Source: Caulobacter sp.
Lineage (GTDB): Bacteria; Pseudomonadota; Alphaproteobacteria; Caulobacterales; Caulobacteraceae
Reading direction: 5' to 3'
Assembly (NCBI GenBank): GCA_030645575.1
Contig: JAUSMJ010000022.1
Location: 1-64,000, forward strand
Length of the DNA stretch: 64,000 nt
Shown: one piece after another, positions 7,565-18,410 of the stretch
Position numbering within the stretch: position 1 is the first letter of the stretch
How the letters are laid out: every line of letters begins with the position of its first letter
Notes under the pieces: model-generated
Databases searched by the model: none
Seen by the model: the letters and a program-made list of their open reading frames with translations, nothing else
Told to the model about the DNA's origin: nothing
Program-made: the position numbers and the translations under genes

Positions 7565-9318
7565 GCATCGCCGACCTCACGCCACACCGGTACCCGGCGC
7601 TGTGGCGCTGGATCATCGAGCGCGTCTGGCGGGTCGAACACGCCTTCGAGCGCGCCCATGCCGACGGGCGGGCGGAGAACGACACCCGGATCCGCATCTT
7701 CGTGGTGCTGGCGGTGTTCGCCGTCGGCTTCTGCGTCATGTCCGGCGGCGCGGTCTGGTCGGCGACCCTCGCCCATGCCGGGCGGGCGGGCGGCGTGGCC
7801 GCGGGGGCGCCGGAGCGGGCGGACCTGGTCGACCGTGAAGGCCGACTGCTGGCGGTCAACCTGATCCACTATTCCCTTTCGCTGGACATCAAGGACGTCT
7901 GGAGCAAGCGCGAAACCCGCCAGGCCCTGCTCGGCGCCCTGCCGCAGCTGACGCCGGAACAGATCGACCGCGCCCTGGCCGCGAAGAAGCGCGCCTTCCT
8001 GATCGGCGGGCTGACGCCGGCCGAGCGCGCGCGGGTTCATGACCTGGGCCTGCCCGGCCTGATCTTCGAACCGGAGGAGCGGCGGGTCTATCCGCTCGGT
8101 CCGCTGGCGGCGCACCTGATCGGCTACACGGAAAAGGGCGGCGTCAGCCTGGCCGGCGCCGAGCGGGCGCTGCAGGACGACATCCTCAAGGCCGGCGCGG
8201 CGGGCAAACCCGTGGCCCTGTCGGTCGATGTCCGCGTGCAGGCCGCGCTGGAGGAAGAACTGGCCGCCGCCGCCGAGCAGTACCATCCCAATGGCGCGGT
8301 CGGCATCGTCACCAACATTCACACCGGCGAGATCCTGGCCCTGGCCAGCTGGCCGGATTTCGACCCTAACTTCCAGCAGCGGGCGACGCCGGACCAGAAG
8401 CTGAACCGCGCCGCCGCCGCGGTCTACGAGATGGGTTCGACCTTCAAGGCATTCACGGTAGCCATCGGCCTGGACACCAGGGTGGCGACGCCGGACTCGA
8501 CCTACGACGCCCGCACGCCGCTGAAGATGGGCTACCGCACCATTCACGATTACCACGGCACCAACCGCATCCTGACCCTGCGCGAGGTGTTCAACCATTC
8601 GTCCAACATCGGCACGGCCCTGCTGGCCCATTCGATCGGCAACGATCAGCTGGCGCGCTACTTCGCCGCGTTCGGCCTGACCCGCCGGGCCGGCGTCGAG
8701 TTGGTCGAGTCCGCCCGTCCGCTGACGCCGAAGAAGTGGGACGACGACGACATCGCCAGCGTCTCCTTCGGCCACGGCATCAACGTCTCGCCGCTGACGC
8801 TGGTCCAGGCCATGGGCGCCATCCTCAATGGCGGCCAGATGATCCCCCTGACCATCCGCAAGGCGCCCCCGGGCTACCGTCCACGCGGCGAGCGGGTGGT
8901 GTCGGAGGCCACGACCCTGTCGATGCTGCAGATCATGCGCGACAACGTCGTCGTCGGCACCGGCCGCAAGGCCGAGGCGCCCGGCCTGTCCGTCGGGGGC
9001 AAGACCGGCACCGGCGAGAAATACGATCCGGCGATCCGCGCCTACAGCAACGTCAAGCAGGTCGGTTCGTTCGCGGCCGTGTTCCCGACCGATGGCCCGG
9101 TCGAGGCGGACCGCTATTTCGTGCTGATCCTGCTGGATGAGCCCAAGGGCGGCATCCGCACCGGCGGCTGGGTCGCCGCGCCCGCCGTGGGGCGCACCAT
9201 CGACCGCATCGCACCGTTCCTCGGCGTGCCGCGCCACATGACTCCGTCGACCGGCATGCCCACCCTGATCGCCGCCCGCGCCACCGCGAGCGGGGCCCAG
9301 CCGGAGACCGGACTGTGA
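7561..9318 (+). CDS. ftsI: Septal peptidoglycan transpeptidase FtsI (PBP3)
   Basis: 585 residues. One N-terminal membrane segment (about 55-75) is followed by the class B PBP dimerisation domain (from about 85, ADLVDREGRLLAVN) and the transpeptidase domain. The three active-site motifs are STFK (Ser293-Lys296), SSN (347-349) and KTGT (481-484). The enzyme cross-links peptides in septal wall together with FtsW. ATG overlaps the ftsL stop; the stop overlaps the murE start. Confidence 0.95.
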   Translation: MSIADLTPHRYPALWRWIIERVWRVEHAFERAHADGRAENDTRIRIFVVLAVFAVGFCVMSGGAVWSATLAHAGRAGGVAAGAPERADLVDREGRLLAVNLIHYSLSLDIKDVWSKRETRQALLGALPQLTPEQIDRALAAKKRAFLIGGLTPAERARVHDLGLPGLIFEPEERRVYPLGPLAAHLIGYTEKGGVSLAGAERALQDDILKAGAAGKPVALSVDVRVQAALEEELAAAAEQYHPNGAVGIVTNIHTGEILALASWPDFDPNFQQRATPDQKLNRAAAAVYEMGSTFKAFTVAIGLDTRVATPDSTYDARTPLKMGYRTIHDYHGTNRILTLREVFNHSSNIGTALLAHSIGNDQLARYFAAFGLTRRAGVELVESARPLTPKKWDDDDIASVSFGHGINVSPLTLVQAMGAILNGGQMIPLTIRKAPPGYRPRGERVVSEATTLSMLQIMRDNVVVGTGRKAEAPGLSVGGKTGTGEKYDPAIRAYSNVKQVGSFAAVFPTDGPVEADRYFVLILLDEPKGGIRTGGWVAAPAVGRTIDRIAPFLGVPRHMTPSTGMPTLIAARATASGAQPETGL

Positions 9319-10778
9319 CCGCGCGCCTCTCTCGGCTGGTCGGGCATGAGGTCAGTCCGGATCCGGTCATCGCCGGCGTCACGGCGGATAGCCGCAAGGT
9401 CAGGCCCGGCTTCCTGTTCGCCGCCCTGCCGGGCTCGAAAGTCGATGGGCGCGCCTTTGTCGAGGGCGCGATCGCCGCCGGCGCCGCGGCCATCCTGGCC
9501 CCGAACGACGTGAGCCATTCGGCGGTCCCGGTGGTCCACGCGCCGGACCTGCGCCGCGCCTACGCCCTGGCCGCCGCCGCCTTCCATGGCGCCCAGCCGG
9601 CGGTCTGCGTGGCCGTGACCGGCACCAACGGCAAGACGTCCGTGGCCACCTTCTGCCGCCAGATCTTCGCCCGCCTGGGCCGCAAGGCCGCCAGCATGGG
9701 CACGCTGGGCGTGACCGTCTCGGCGCCCGGCCTCCCGGATGTCCAGATCACCCCGCCGGGTCTGACCACGCCGGACGCCGCCGATGTCGCCGGGTTGATG
9801 GCCAGGCTGGCGACCGATGGCGTGACCCATATGGCGCTGGAGGCCTCCTCGCACGGGATCGACCAGCGCCGGCTCGACGGCGTGAGGCTGACGGCCGCCG
9901 GCTTCCTCAACCTGACGCAGGACCACCTCGACTACCACGGCACCATGGGCGTCTACCGCGCGGCCAAGCTGCGGCTGTTCGAGGCCCTGTTGCCGGCGGC
10001 GGGCGTGGCGGTGCTGAACGCCGACAGCGACCAGTTCGGGACCTTCCGCGATGTCGCGACCCAGGCCGGCCATTCGGTCCTGTCGACCGGCGAGGCGGGC
10101 GGGGACCTGCGCCTGACGAGCCGCCGCCTGACCGCCGATGGCCAGCGGCTGGCCATCGTCCATGACGGCCGGACCCATGATATCCGCCTGCCGCTGGCCG
10201 GGGCCTTCCAGGCCGACAACGCCCTGGTCGCGGCGGGCCTGTGCATCGCCGCTGGCGAGGACGCCGACGCCGTGCTGGCGGCGCTGGAGCATCTGAAGGG
10301 CGCTCCGGGCCGGCTGCAGCATGTCGGGACCGGCCCGCGCGGCGGCGAGGCCTATGTCGATTACGCCCACACGCCGGACGGGCTGGAAACGGTGCTCAGG
10401 GCGCTGCGCCCGCACACGGCCGGCAAGCTGATCGTCGTCTTCGGCGCCGGCGGCGACCGTGATCGCGGCAAACGTCCGCTGATGGGCGCCGCGGCCGCCC
10501 GCCTGGCCGATGTCGCCATCGTCACCGACGACAATCCACGATCGGAAAGTCCCGCCGTGATCCGCGCCGAGATCCTCGCCGCCGCGCCCGGCGTCCGCGA
10601 GATCGGCGACCGGCGCGAGGCGATCCGCGCCGGCGTGGCCCTGCTCGGCGAGGGCGACGTGCTGGTCGTGGCCGGCAAGGGTCATGAGCAGGGCCAGCTG
10701 GTCGCCGGCGTGACCCATCCGTTCGACGACGTCGCCGAGACCGCCTCGGCCCTGGGACTGGAGCTGGCCCATGGCTGA
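9315..10778 (+). CDS. murE: UDP-MurNAc-L-Ala-D-Glu:meso-diaminopimelate ligase MurE
   Basis: 487 residues from a GTG overlapping the ftsI stop. The ATP-binding loop GTNGKTS is at 103-109 and the substrate motif DNPR at 406-409. DNPR marks the meso-diaminopimelate-adding type, as expected for a Gram-negative. The cytoplasmic enzyme adds the third amino acid of the wall peptide. The stop lies eight bases inside murF. Confidence 0.96.
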   Translation: MTARLSRLVGHEVSPDPVIAGVTADSRKVRPGFLFAALPGSKVDGRAFVEGAIAAGAAAILAPNDVSHSAVPVVHAPDLRRAYALAAAAFHGAQPAVCVAVTGTNGKTSVATFCRQIFARLGRKAASMGTLGVTVSAPGLPDVQITPPGLTTPDAADVAGLMARLATDGVTHMALEASSHGIDQRRLDGVRLTAAGFLNLTQDHLDYHGTMGVYRAAKLRLFEALLPAAGVAVLNADSDQFGTFRDVATQAGHSVLSTGEAGGDLRLTSRRLTADGQRLAIVHDGRTHDIRLPLAGAFQADNALVAAGLCIAAGEDADAVLAALEHLKGAPGRLQHVGTGPRGGEAYVDYAHTPDGLETVLRALRPHTAGKLIVVFGAGGDRDRGKRPLMGAAAARLADVAIVTDDNPRSESPAVIRAEILAAAPGVREIGDRREAIRAGVALLGEGDVLVVAGKGHEQGQLVAGVTHPFDDVAETASALGLELAHG

Positions 10779-12162
10779 AATCCTCTGGACCTCGGCCGAC
10801 ATCGCCGCCGCGACTGGCGGACGCCTGGTCGGTGGCCCGTTCGAGGCGACCGGAGTCTCCATCGACAGCCGCGCGGTTGACGCTGGCGACCTGTTCGTCG
10901 CCCTGACCGGCGAGCGCGACGGTCACGCGTTCGTGCCGGGGGCCCTCGCCGCGGGGGCGGCAGGGGCGCTGGCGTCGAAGGCCGTCGAAGGTCCTCATGT
11001 GCTGGTGCCCGATACGCTCAAGGCGCTTGAGGCGATGGGTGTGGCTGCCCGTGACCGGTCGCGGGCCGTCCGCGCGGCCGTCACCGGTTCAGTTGGCAAG
11101 ACCAGCGTCACCCAGGCTATCGCCGCGGGCCTGGCCGGCGCCGGCCGCTGGCACTCGTCGGTCAAGTCCTACAACAACCACATCGGCGTCCCGCTGACCC
11201 TGGCGCGCATGCCCTGGGCCACCGAGCGGGCGGTATTCGAGATCGGCATGAATCACGAGGGCGAGATCGCGCCCCTGTCGCACATGGTCCGTCCCGAGGT
11301 CGCCGTGGTGACCACGGTCGGCCCGGTGCATATCGAGAACTTCCCCGACGGGGAGGAGGGCGTCGCCCGCGCCAAGGCCGAGATATTTGACGGCATCGAG
11401 CCGGGCGGCGTGGCCGTGCTGAACGCCGACAACCGCTGGTTCGAGCTGCTCAGCCTGCGCGCCCGCGCGGCCGGGGCCCGGGTGGTGTCGTTCGGCTCTG
11501 GCGAGGGCTGCGACGCGCGGCTGCTGGACTTCTCCGCCGCCCACGGTCAGGCCAGCGTGCGGGCCATGGTGCACGGTGCGGCGGTCAGCTACCCGCTGCT
11601 GCAGACCGGCCTGCACTGGGGGCTCAACAGCCTCTGCGCCCTGCTGGCGCTCGAGGCGATGAATGTGGACCGGGCGACGGCGCTGGAGGCCCTTGGCGCC
11701 TTCGCGCCGCTGGCCGGACGGGGCGCCGAGACGACCGTGCGGATCCCCGGCGGGGTCTTCACCCTGATCGACGAGAGCTACAACGCCAATCCGATCTCGA
11801 TGGCCGCCGCGCTGAAGACGCTGGGCGCGCGCCAGGGCCGCGGACGGCGCATCGTCGCCCTGACCGACATGCTCGAGCTGGGCCCCGACGGGCCGGCCTT
11901 CCACGCCGCGCTCGCCGGGCCGATCGAGGCGGCCAATGTCGATCTGGTGTTCTGCGCCGGGCCGATGATGAAATCGCTCTGGGACGCCCTTCCGCCGACT
12001 CGTCGGGGCGGCTACGCCGAAGCGGCGGCGGACTTGGCGCCGCGCGTCGCATCGGCCGCGGAGCCGGGCGATCTGGTGATGGTCAAAGGGTCGAACGGCA
12101 GCCGGGCGAGCGTGATAGCCGCCGCCCTGGGCGCGCTCGACCACAGGGGGGAGACGGCCTGA
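10771..12162 (+). CDS. murF: UDP-MurNAc-tripeptide:D-Ala-D-Ala ligase MurF
   Basis: 463 residues. The P-loop is GSVGKTS (106-112), followed by [13 protein letters not shown], a typical MurF signature, and [19 protein letters not shown]. The C-terminal [11 protein letters not shown] segment is also characteristic. It adds the D-Ala-D-Ala made by Ddl to the UDP-tripeptide, completing the cytoplasmic precursor. It overlaps murE by 8 bp and shares one base with mraY. Confidence 0.96.
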   Translation: MAEILWTSADIAAATGGRLVGGPFEATGVSIDSRAVDAGDLFVALTGERDGHAFVPGALAAGAAGALASKAVEGPHVLVPDTLKALEAMGVAARDRSRAVRAAVTGSVGKTSVTQAIAAGLAGAGRWHSSVKSYNNHIGVPLTLARMPWATERAVFEIGMNHEGEIAPLSHMVRPEVAVVTTVGPVHIENFPDGEEGVARAKAEIFDGIEPGGVAVLNADNRWFELLSLRARAAGARVVSFGSGEGCDARLLDFSAAHGQASVRAMVHGAAVSYPLLQTGLHWGLNSLCALLALEAMNVDRATALEALGAFAPLAGRGAETTVRIPGGVFTLIDESYNANPISMAAALKTLGARQGRGRRIVALTDMLELGPDGPAFHAALAGPIEAANVDLVFCAGPMMKSLWDALPPTRRGGYAEAAADLAPRVASAAEPGDLVMVKGSNGSRASVIAAALGALDHRGETA

Positions 12163-13262
12163 TGCTGCAGTTCCTGGCGGACTGGCGGGACTCGATCCCG
12201 CTGCTCAACCTGCTGAAATACCTGACCTTCCGCACTGGCATGGCGACCGCGACCGGTTTCATCATCGCCGTGGCCATGGGCTCGCGCTTCATCAACTGGA
12301 TGCGCGCCAAACAGGGCAAGGGCCAGCCGATCCGCAAGGAAGGCATCGAGCGCCACGTGCTGGAAAAAGCCGGCACCCCGACCATGGGCGGGCTGATGAT
12401 CCTGGCCGGGGCGATCGGCGGCACCCTGCTGTGGGCCAACCTGACCAACGTCTATGTCTGGGTCGTGCTGATGGTCACCGCCGGCTACGGCGTGCTCGGC
12501 TTCATGGACGACTATGACAAGGTCACCAAACAGACCACGGCCGGGGTTTCCGGTCCGGTGAAGCTGGTCATCCAGTTCGCCATCGCCTTCGCCGCCGTGG
12601 CGCTGCTGATCTGGTTCGGCGGCAAGTCACCCGATGCGCCGGAGCTGTCGACCTCGGTGGCCTTCCCGATCTTCAAGCGGTTGCTGCTCGACCTCGGCTG
12701 GTTCTATCTCGCCTTCGGGGCGGTGGTGATCGTCGGCTTCTCCAACGCCGTGAACTTCACCGATGGCCTCGACGGCCTGGCCATCGTGCCGGTGATGATC
12801 GCCGCCGCGGCCCTGGGGCTGATCGCCTACCTGGTCGGCAACTACGTGTTCGCCGAGTACCTGCAGGTTCACTTCGTGCCGGGCGTCGGGGAACTGGCGG
12901 TCATCTGCGGCGCCCTGATCGGCGCCGGGCTGGGCTTCCTCTGGTACAACGCCCCGCCGGCCAAGATTTTCATGGGCGACACCGGCTCGCTGGCCCTGGG
13001 CGGCGCGCTGGGCGTCATTTCCGTGGCCATCAAGCATGAGATCGTTCTGGCCATCATCGGCGGTCTGTTCGTCGCCGAACTGCTCAGCGTCATCATCCAG
13101 GTCGCCTATTTCAAGCGCACCGGCAAACGCATCTTCCTGATGGCGCCGATCCACCACCATTTCGAGAAGCTGGGCTGGCCCGAGTCGACCGTGGTGATCC
13201 GCTTCTGGATCGTCTCGCTGATGCTGGCCTTCCTCGGCCTCGCCACCCTCAAGCTGCGCTAG
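12162..13262 (+). CDS. mraY: Phospho-MurNAc-pentapeptide transferase MraY
   Basis: 366 residues with about ten membrane segments. Catalytic and family motifs are visible: [17 protein letters not shown] (the Asp-Asp pair), NFTDGLDGL and [13 protein letters not shown]. MraY moves phospho-MurNAc-pentapeptide to undecaprenyl phosphate, forming lipid I at the inner face of the membrane. Its ATG touches the murF stop (TGATG). A 16-bp gap follows before murD. Confidence 0.97.
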   Translation: MLQFLADWRDSIPLLNLLKYLTFRTGMATATGFIIAVAMGSRFINWMRAKQGKGQPIRKEGIERHVLEKAGTPTMGGLMILAGAIGGTLLWANLTNVYVWVVLMVTAGYGVLGFMDDYDKVTKQTTAGVSGPVKLVIQFAIAFAAVALLIWFGGKSPDAPELSTSVAFPIFKRLLLDLGWFYLAFGAVVIVGFSNAVNFTDGLDGLAIVPVMIAAAALGLIAYLVGNYVFAEYLQVHFVPGVGELAVICGALIGAGLGFLWYNAPPAKIFMGDTGSLALGGALGVISVAIKHEIVLAIIGGLFVAELLSVIIQVAYFKRTGKRIFLMAPIHHHFEKLGWPESTVVIRFWIVSLMLAFLGLATLKLR

Positions 13263-13278
13263 GAGCGCCCGGCCCGCC

Positions 13279-14694
13279 ATGATCCCCATCCGCGGCTTCG
13301 AGGGACGCAAGGTCGCCGTGTTCGGCCTCGGCCGAACGGGGCTGACGGCCGCGCGCGCGCTCGTCGCCGGCGGGGCGCAGGTGGCCCTGTGGGACGAGAA
13401 GGCCGCCGGCCGGGCCGCGGCCGAGGCGGAAGGCTTCGCGATGGTCGATCTGAAGTCGGCCGACTGGTCGGACTTCGCCGCCCTGATGCTGTCGCCGGGC
13501 GTGCCGCTGACCCATCCGGCGCCCCACTGGACCGTGGACATGGCCAGGGCCGCCGGCGTCGAGGTGCTGGGCGACATCGAGCTCTTCGCCCGCACGGTCA
13601 ACGCCGCCCCGGCCCACAAGCGCCCGAAGGTGGCGGCGATCACCGGCACCAACGGCAAATCGACGACCACGGCCCTGCTGGGCCACCTCTGCGCCCGCGC
13701 CGGCCGCGACACGCGCATCGGCGGCAACATCGGCGTCGGCGTCCTGGGCCTGCCCGACATGCACGGCGGGGCGGTCTATGTGCTGGAGGTGTCGTCCTAC
13801 CAGCTGGACCTGACCTCCAGCCTCAAGCCGGACGCGGCGGTGCTGCTGAACATCTCGCCCGACCACCTCGAGCGGCACGGCGGCATGGAGGGCTATGTCG
13901 CGTCCAAGCGCCGCGTGCTGCTCAACCAGACCAAGGGCGACACGGCGGTCATCGGCGTCGATGACGCCTGGTGCCAGCGCATCTGCACCGAGATCACCGC
14001 CGCCAATCACCGGACCATCTGGCCGATCAGCGCCAGCCGCTCGATGGGCCGGGGCGTCTACGCCATCCAGGGGGTGCTTTACGACGCCACCGGCGACCGG
14101 GTCGTCGAGGTCGCCGACCTGCTGCGCGCCCGCTCCCTGCCGGGCCGGCACAACTGGCAGAACGCGGCGGCCGCCTACGCCGCGGCGCGGGCCATGGGCG
14201 TGCCGGCGGAGGAGGCGGCCGAGGGGCTGATGACCTTCCCGGGCCTGGCGCACCGCATGGAAACGGTGGCGACCCTCGGCCGGGTCCGCTTCGTCAACGA
14301 TTCCAAGGCGACCAACGCCGACGCGGCCCGCCAGGCGCTCGGCAGCTATCCGCGCGTCTACTGGATCGCTGGCGGCCAGCCCAAGTCCGACGGCATCGCG
14401 CCGCTGTCCGACCTGTTCGGCCGGGTGGCCAAGGCCTATTTGATCGGCGAGGGCGCCAGCGACTTCGGCAAGGTCCTCGAGGGCCGCGCGCCCTACGTCG
14501 TCTCCGGCACGATCGAGGCGGCCACGGCCGCCGCCTTCGCCGACGCGGAGGCCAGCGGCGAGGACGCCATCGTCCTGCTGTCGCCGGCCTGCGCCTCGTT
14601 CGACCAGTTCAGCGACTTCGAGGCCCGCGGCGAAGCCTTCCGCGCCGCTGTCGAGGCTCTCCGGCGACCGGCCCTCAAGGGCGCGCGCGCGTGA
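13279..14694 (+). CDS. murD: UDP-MurNAc-L-alanine:D-glutamate ligase MurD
   Basis: 471 residues. An N-terminal Rossmann-like domain (VAVFGLGRTGLTAARAL) precedes the Mur ligase ATP loop GTNGKST (123-129), then EVSSYQLD and NISPDHLERHG. The C-terminal domain contains FVNDSKATNADAA and LLSPACASFDQF, both MurD signatures. It adds D-Glu to UDP-MurNAc-L-Ala in the cytoplasm. The stop overlaps the GTG start of ftsW. Confidence 0.96.
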   Translation: MIPIRGFEGRKVAVFGLGRTGLTAARALVAGGAQVALWDEKAAGRAAAEAEGFAMVDLKSADWSDFAALMLSPGVPLTHPAPHWTVDMARAAGVEVLGDIELFARTVNAAPAHKRPKVAAITGTNGKSTTTALLGHLCARAGRDTRIGGNIGVGVLGLPDMHGGAVYVLEVSSYQLDLTSSLKPDAAVLLNISPDHLERHGGMEGYVASKRRVLLNQTKGDTAVIGVDDAWCQRICTEITAANHRTIWPISASRSMGRGVYAIQGVLYDATGDRVVEVADLLRARSLPGRHNWQNAAAAYAAARAMGVPAEEAAEGLMTFPGLAHRMETVATLGRVRFVNDSKATNADAARQALGSYPRVYWIAGGQPKSDGIAPLSDLFGRVAKAYLIGEGASDFGKVLEGRAPYVVSGTIEAATAAAFADAEASGEDAIVLLSPACASFDQFSDFEARGEAFRAAVEALRRPALKGARA

Positions 14695-15860
14695 GCCACA
14701 GCCCCCACACCTTCCTGCGGTCGGACACCACCCCGGTCGGCAACTGGTGGTGGACGATGGACCGCTGGCTGCTGGGGACGGTGTTCGCCCTGATCGCGCT
14801 GGGCGTGCTGCTCAGCTTCGGCACCAGCCCGGCGGCGGCCGCGCGCCTGCACTATAACGACGCCTTCCACTTCGCCCTCCGCCAGACCCTGTTCGGCGGC
14901 ATGGCCGCGGTGCTGGTGATCGGCGTCTCGATGCTGGAGGCAAGGACCATCCGGCGCGTGGCCTTCTTCGTCTATCTGGCGATGATCATCATGATGGCGG
15001 CGTTGCCGTTCATCGGGCACGAGGCAAAGGGCGCCACGCGCTGGATCCATCTGGCCGGGTTTACCCTGCAACCCTCCGAGTTCATGAAGCCGGCGCTGAT
15101 CGTGCTGGTCGCCTGGATGTTCGCCGAGGGCCAGAAGGGCGAGGGCGTGCCGGGCGTGTTCATCGCCTTTTGCCTCTATCTCCTGGCGGTCGGCCTGTTG
15201 CTCAAGCAGCCCGACCTCGGCCAGACCGTGCTGATCACGATCGCCTTTGGCGCGGCGTTCTGGATGGCGGGTGTGCCGATCAGCTGGATCATGGGACTGG
15301 GCGCCACGGCGCTGGTGGGCCTGGGAAGCACCTACTTCCTGCTGCCGCACGTTCAGGCCCGGGTCGAGACCTTCCTCAGTTCGGACAAGGCCGACAAGCA
15401 CCAGATCACCCAGGCCTCCGAGGCCATCTGGGCCGGCGGCCTGTTCGGGCGCGGGCCGGGCGAGGGGGTGATGAAGCGCGGCGTGCCCGACATGCACACC
15501 GACTTCGCCTATTCGGTGCTGGCCGAGGAATACGGCCTGGTCTTCTCGCTGGCCCTGATCGGGCTGTTCGCCTTTCTGGTGATCCGGGGTCTGTACAAGT
15601 CGCTCCGCCTGTCCGATCCGTTCGAGCAGGTCGCGGCGGCGGGTCTGTTTGTCCTCGTCGGTCTCCAGGCGCTGATCAATGTGGCGGTGAACCTCAACAT
15701 GATCCCGACCAAGGGCATGACCCTGCCGTTCATCAGCTATGGCGGCTCGTCGATGCTGGCCATGGGCCTGACCCTGGGCATGGCGCTGGGTCTGACCCGT
15801 CGCCGCCCGGGCGCCTACGCCACCAGCGAGGGCCTCGCCCGCGCCGGCGCCTTCGCGTAA
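14691..15860 (+). CDS. ftsW: Septal peptidoglycan glycosyltransferase FtsW
   Basis: 389 residues from a GTG at 14691 inside the murD stop (GTGA). It is a SEDS-family membrane protein with about ten membrane helices. Conserved stretches include GHEAKGATRWIHLAGFTLQPSEFMKPALIV, KQPDLGQTVLI and GMTLPFISYGGSSMLAMG. FtsW polymerises lipid II at the septum in complex with FtsI. A longer reading upstream would overlap all of murD in another frame and is rejected. murG follows after 9 bp. Confidence 0.95.
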   Translation: MSHSPHTFLRSDTTPVGNWWWTMDRWLLGTVFALIALGVLLSFGTSPAAAARLHYNDAFHFALRQTLFGGMAAVLVIGVSMLEARTIRRVAFFVYLAMIIMMAALPFIGHEAKGATRWIHLAGFTLQPSEFMKPALIVLVAWMFAEGQKGEGVPGVFIAFCLYLLAVGLLLKQPDLGQTVLITIAFGAAFWMAGVPISWIMGLGATALVGLGSTYFLLPHVQARVETFLSSDKADKHQITQASEAIWAGGLFGRGPGEGVMKRGVPDMHTDFAYSVLAEEYGLVFSLALIGLFAFLVIRGLYKSLRLSDPFEQVAAAGLFVLVGLQALINVAVNLNMIPTKGMTLPFISYGGSSMLAMGLTLGMALGLTRRRPGAYATSEGLARAGAFA

Positions 15861-15869
15861 GACGCCCCG

Positions 15870-16967
15870 ATGGCACAACGCGTAGCAGTCGTCGCCGCCG
15901 GGGGCACGGGCGGCCACATGTTCCCCGCCCAGGCGCTCGCCGAGGCGCTGATCCGGCGCGGCTGGCGGATTCTGCTGGCCACCGACGACCGCGGCGCCCT
16001 CTACGCCGACAAGTTCCCGGCCGACGTCCGCATCAGCCTGGCCGCCGCGACGGCGAAGCCGGGCGACCCGCTGGGCATGATGAAGGCCGGGGTGGCGGTG
16101 CTGCGCGGGACCCTGCAGGCGCGGTCGATCTTCAAGCGCATGGACCCGGCCGTGGTGGTCGGCTTCGGCGGCTATCCATCGCTGCCGTCGCTGCTGGCCG
16201 CGATCAGCCAGGGCCGGCCGACCGTGATCCACGAACAGAACGCCGTGCTCGGCCGGGTGAACCGGTTCCTGGCGCCCAGGGTCGGGGAAGTGGCCTGCGC
16301 CTTCCCGACCCTCGAGATGGCCGGGCCAAAGGTGAAGGCCCGCGCCCATGTGGTCGGCAATCCGGTGCGCCCGGAGATCCGCGCCCTGTTCGACCAGCCC
16401 TACGTTCCGCCCCAGCCGGGCGGCCCGATCCGCCTGCTGATCACCGGCGGCAGCCAGGGCGCCCGCCTGCTGTCCGAACTGACGCCCGAGGCGATCCTGC
16501 GCCTGCCCGAGGACATCCGCGCCCGGCTGGAGGTGCAGCAGCAGACGCGCAAGGAGTCGATGGACGGCGCCCGGCGGGTCTACGCCAATGCCCTGGTCAA
16601 GGCCGAGGTGGCGCCCTTCTTCCGCGACATGGCCAGCCGGCTGGCCGCCGCCCATCTGGTCATCGGCCGGGCCGGCGCTTCGACGGTGTGCGAGCTGGCC
16701 GTGGCCGGCAAGCCGTCGCTGCTGGTGCCGCTGAAGATCGCCGCCGACGACCACCAGCGCTTCAACGCCAAACTGCTGGCCGACGCCGACGCCGCGGCCG
16801 TGGCGCTGGAGGACGAGCTGACGGTCGACAGCCTGGCCGGGGCCCTGAACGCCCTGCTGCGCGACCCGGCCTGGCTGACCCGCATGGCCGCCGGCGCTCG
16901 CTCGGTCGCGCGGCCCGACGCCGCGGAGAAACTGGCCGATCTGGTCGAGCGGACGGCTCTGGGGTAA
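15870..16967 (+). CDS. murG: Lipid II synthase MurG (UDP-GlcNAc transferase)
   Basis: 365 residues of a GT28/GT-B glycosyltransferase. The N-terminal glycine-rich loop GGTGGH is at 11-16, a second loop GFGGYPSLP lies near 95, HEQNAVLGRVNR near 115, and the C-terminal half has TGGSQGA and GRAGASTVCELAVAGKP, the donor-binding signature. MurG adds GlcNAc to lipid I to give lipid II on the inner face of the membrane. It sits 9 bp after ftsW and 9 bp before murC. Confidence 0.96.
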   Translation: MAQRVAVVAAGGTGGHMFPAQALAEALIRRGWRILLATDDRGALYADKFPADVRISLAAATAKPGDPLGMMKAGVAVLRGTLQARSIFKRMDPAVVVGFGGYPSLPSLLAAISQGRPTVIHEQNAVLGRVNRFLAPRVGEVACAFPTLEMAGPKVKARAHVVGNPVRPEIRALFDQPYVPPQPGGPIRLLITGGSQGARLLSELTPEAILRLPEDIRARLEVQQQTRKESMDGARRVYANALVKAEVAPFFRDMASRLAAAHLVIGRAGASTVCELAVAGKPSLLVPLKIAADDHQRFNAKLLADADAAAVALEDELTVDSLAGALNALLRDPAWLTRMAAGARSVARPDAAEKLADLVERTALG

Positions 16968-16976
16968 GCCGCGCGC

Positions 16977-18395
16977 ATGATCCAGCGTCGACGCCCCGTT
17001 CCCTTCGAAATCGGCCCCGTGCACTTCATCGGCATCGGCGGCATCGGCATGAGCGGCATCGCCGAGATCATGATCCGCATCGGCTATACGGTGCAGGGCT
17101 CGGACGTGAAGGCCAGCGCCAATACCGAGCGGCTGGAGAAGCTGGGCGCGCGCATCTTCATCGGCCACGAGGGCGGCCAGGTCGAGGGCGCCTCGGCGAT
17201 CGTCTATTCGACGGCCGTCAAGCACGACAATCCCGAGATGGTCGCCGCGCGCGAGCGCCGCCTGCCGCTGGTCCGCCGGGCCGAGATGCTGGCCGAGCTG
17301 ATGCGGCTGCAGTTCTCGATCGCCGTCGGCGGCACGCACGGCAAGACCACCACCACCTCGATGATCGCCACCCTGCTCGACGCCGGCGGGCTGGACCCCA
17401 CGGTGGTCAATGGCGGGATCATCAACGCCTACGGCACCAACGCCAAGGTCGGCGAGGGCGACTGGATCGTCGTCGAGGCCGACGAAAGCGACGGCACCTT
17501 CCTGAAGCTCAAGTCCACCGTGGCGGTGGTGACCAACATCGACGCCGAACACCTCGACCACTGGGGCGACTTCGACGCGGTGAAGAAGGGCTTCCAGGAC
17601 TTTATCGAGAACATCCCGTTCTACGGTTTCGCGGCCATCTGCGTGGATCACCCGGAGGTCCAGGCCCTCAGCGCCCGGGTCGAGAACCGCCGGCTGGTGA
17701 CCTATGGGACCAATCCCCAGGCCGAGGTCCGGGCGACGCATATCGAGATGGGCCCCGAGGGCGCCCGGTTCGACGTGCAGATCAGCCCGCGCGAGGGCGA
17801 GCCGATCCGCTACGATGCTCTGACCCTGCCGATGGCCGGGCTGCACAACGTGATGAACGCCTGCGCCGCCATCGCCGTGGCGCGGGAACTGGGCGTCGAT
17901 GCCGAGGCGATCCGGGCCGGGCTGAAGGCCTTCGGCGGGGTCAAGCGGCGGTTCACGACCACGGGGGTCGTGGACGGGGTGCGGATCATCGACGATTACG
18001 CCCACCATCCGGTGGAGATCGCCGCCGTGCTGACCGCCGCCCGGGCCGTGACCGGCGAGGGCAAGGTCATCGCCGTGGTCCAGCCGCACCGCTTCACGCG
18101 TCTGCGCGACCTGATGGCCGAGTTCAGCGCCTGTTTCAACGACGCCGACGTGGTCATCGTGGCCGACGTCTACACGGCCGGTGAAACGCCGATCGAGGGC
18201 GTCGATCGCGACGCTCTGGTCGAGGGCCTGCGCCGCTACGGCCACCGCCGGGCGATCCCGCTGGAAGGGCCGGGGGCGCTGGCCGCGCTGGTGAAGGAAG
18301 AGGCGAGGGCGGGCGACATCGTCGTGCTGCTCGGCGCGGGCGACATCACCAGCTGGGCTTATGCGCTGCCGGGGCAGCTTGAGGCGCTGGCGTGA
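16977..18395 (+). CDS. murC: UDP-N-acetylmuramate:L-alanine ligase MurC
   Basis: 472 residues. The N-terminal domain carries [17 protein letters not shown], and the Mur ligase ATP loop is GTHGKTT (119-125). Further motifs are [10 protein letters not shown] and [10 protein letters not shown] (near 340), both typical of MurC. The enzyme adds the first amino acid, L-Ala, to UDP-MurNAc. It is followed by an inverted-repeat element that separates it from murB. Confidence 0.96.
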   Translation: MIQRRRPVPFEIGPVHFIGIGGIGMSGIAEIMIRIGYTVQGSDVKASANTERLEKLGARIFIGHEGGQVEGASAIVYSTAVKHDNPEMVAARERRLPLVRRAEMLAELMRLQFSIAVGGTHGKTTTTSMIATLLDAGGLDPTVVNGGIINAYGTNAKVGEGDWIVVEADESDGTFLKLKSTVAVVTNIDAEHLDHWGDFDAVKKGFQDFIENIPFYGFAAICVDHPEVQALSARVENRRLVTYGTNPQAEVRATHIEMGPEGARFDVQISPREGEPIRYDALTLPMAGLHNVMNACAAIAVARELGVDAEAIRAGLKAFGGVKRRFTTTGVVDGVRIIDDYAHHPVEIAAVLTAARAVTGEGKVIAVVQPHRFTRLRDLMAEFSACFNDADVVIVADVYTAGETPIEGVDRDALVEGLRRYGHRRAIPLEGPGALAALVKEEARAGDIVVLLGAGDITSWAYALPGQLEALA

Positions 18396-18410
18396 GGGGA
18401 AGCGCGCTAC

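Noticed and set aside
15170-18184. A 1004-codon plus-strand frame over ftsW, murG and murC
   Set aside because: Out-of-frame shadow of three clear genes; Arg/Pro/Gly-rich and without domains.
14493-18245. A 1250-codon open frame on the minus strand across ftsW-murG-murC
   Set aside because: It is antisense to well-recognised genes and has the low-complexity His/Gln/Arg/Gly-rich make-up of a GC-rich shadow frame, with no known domain.
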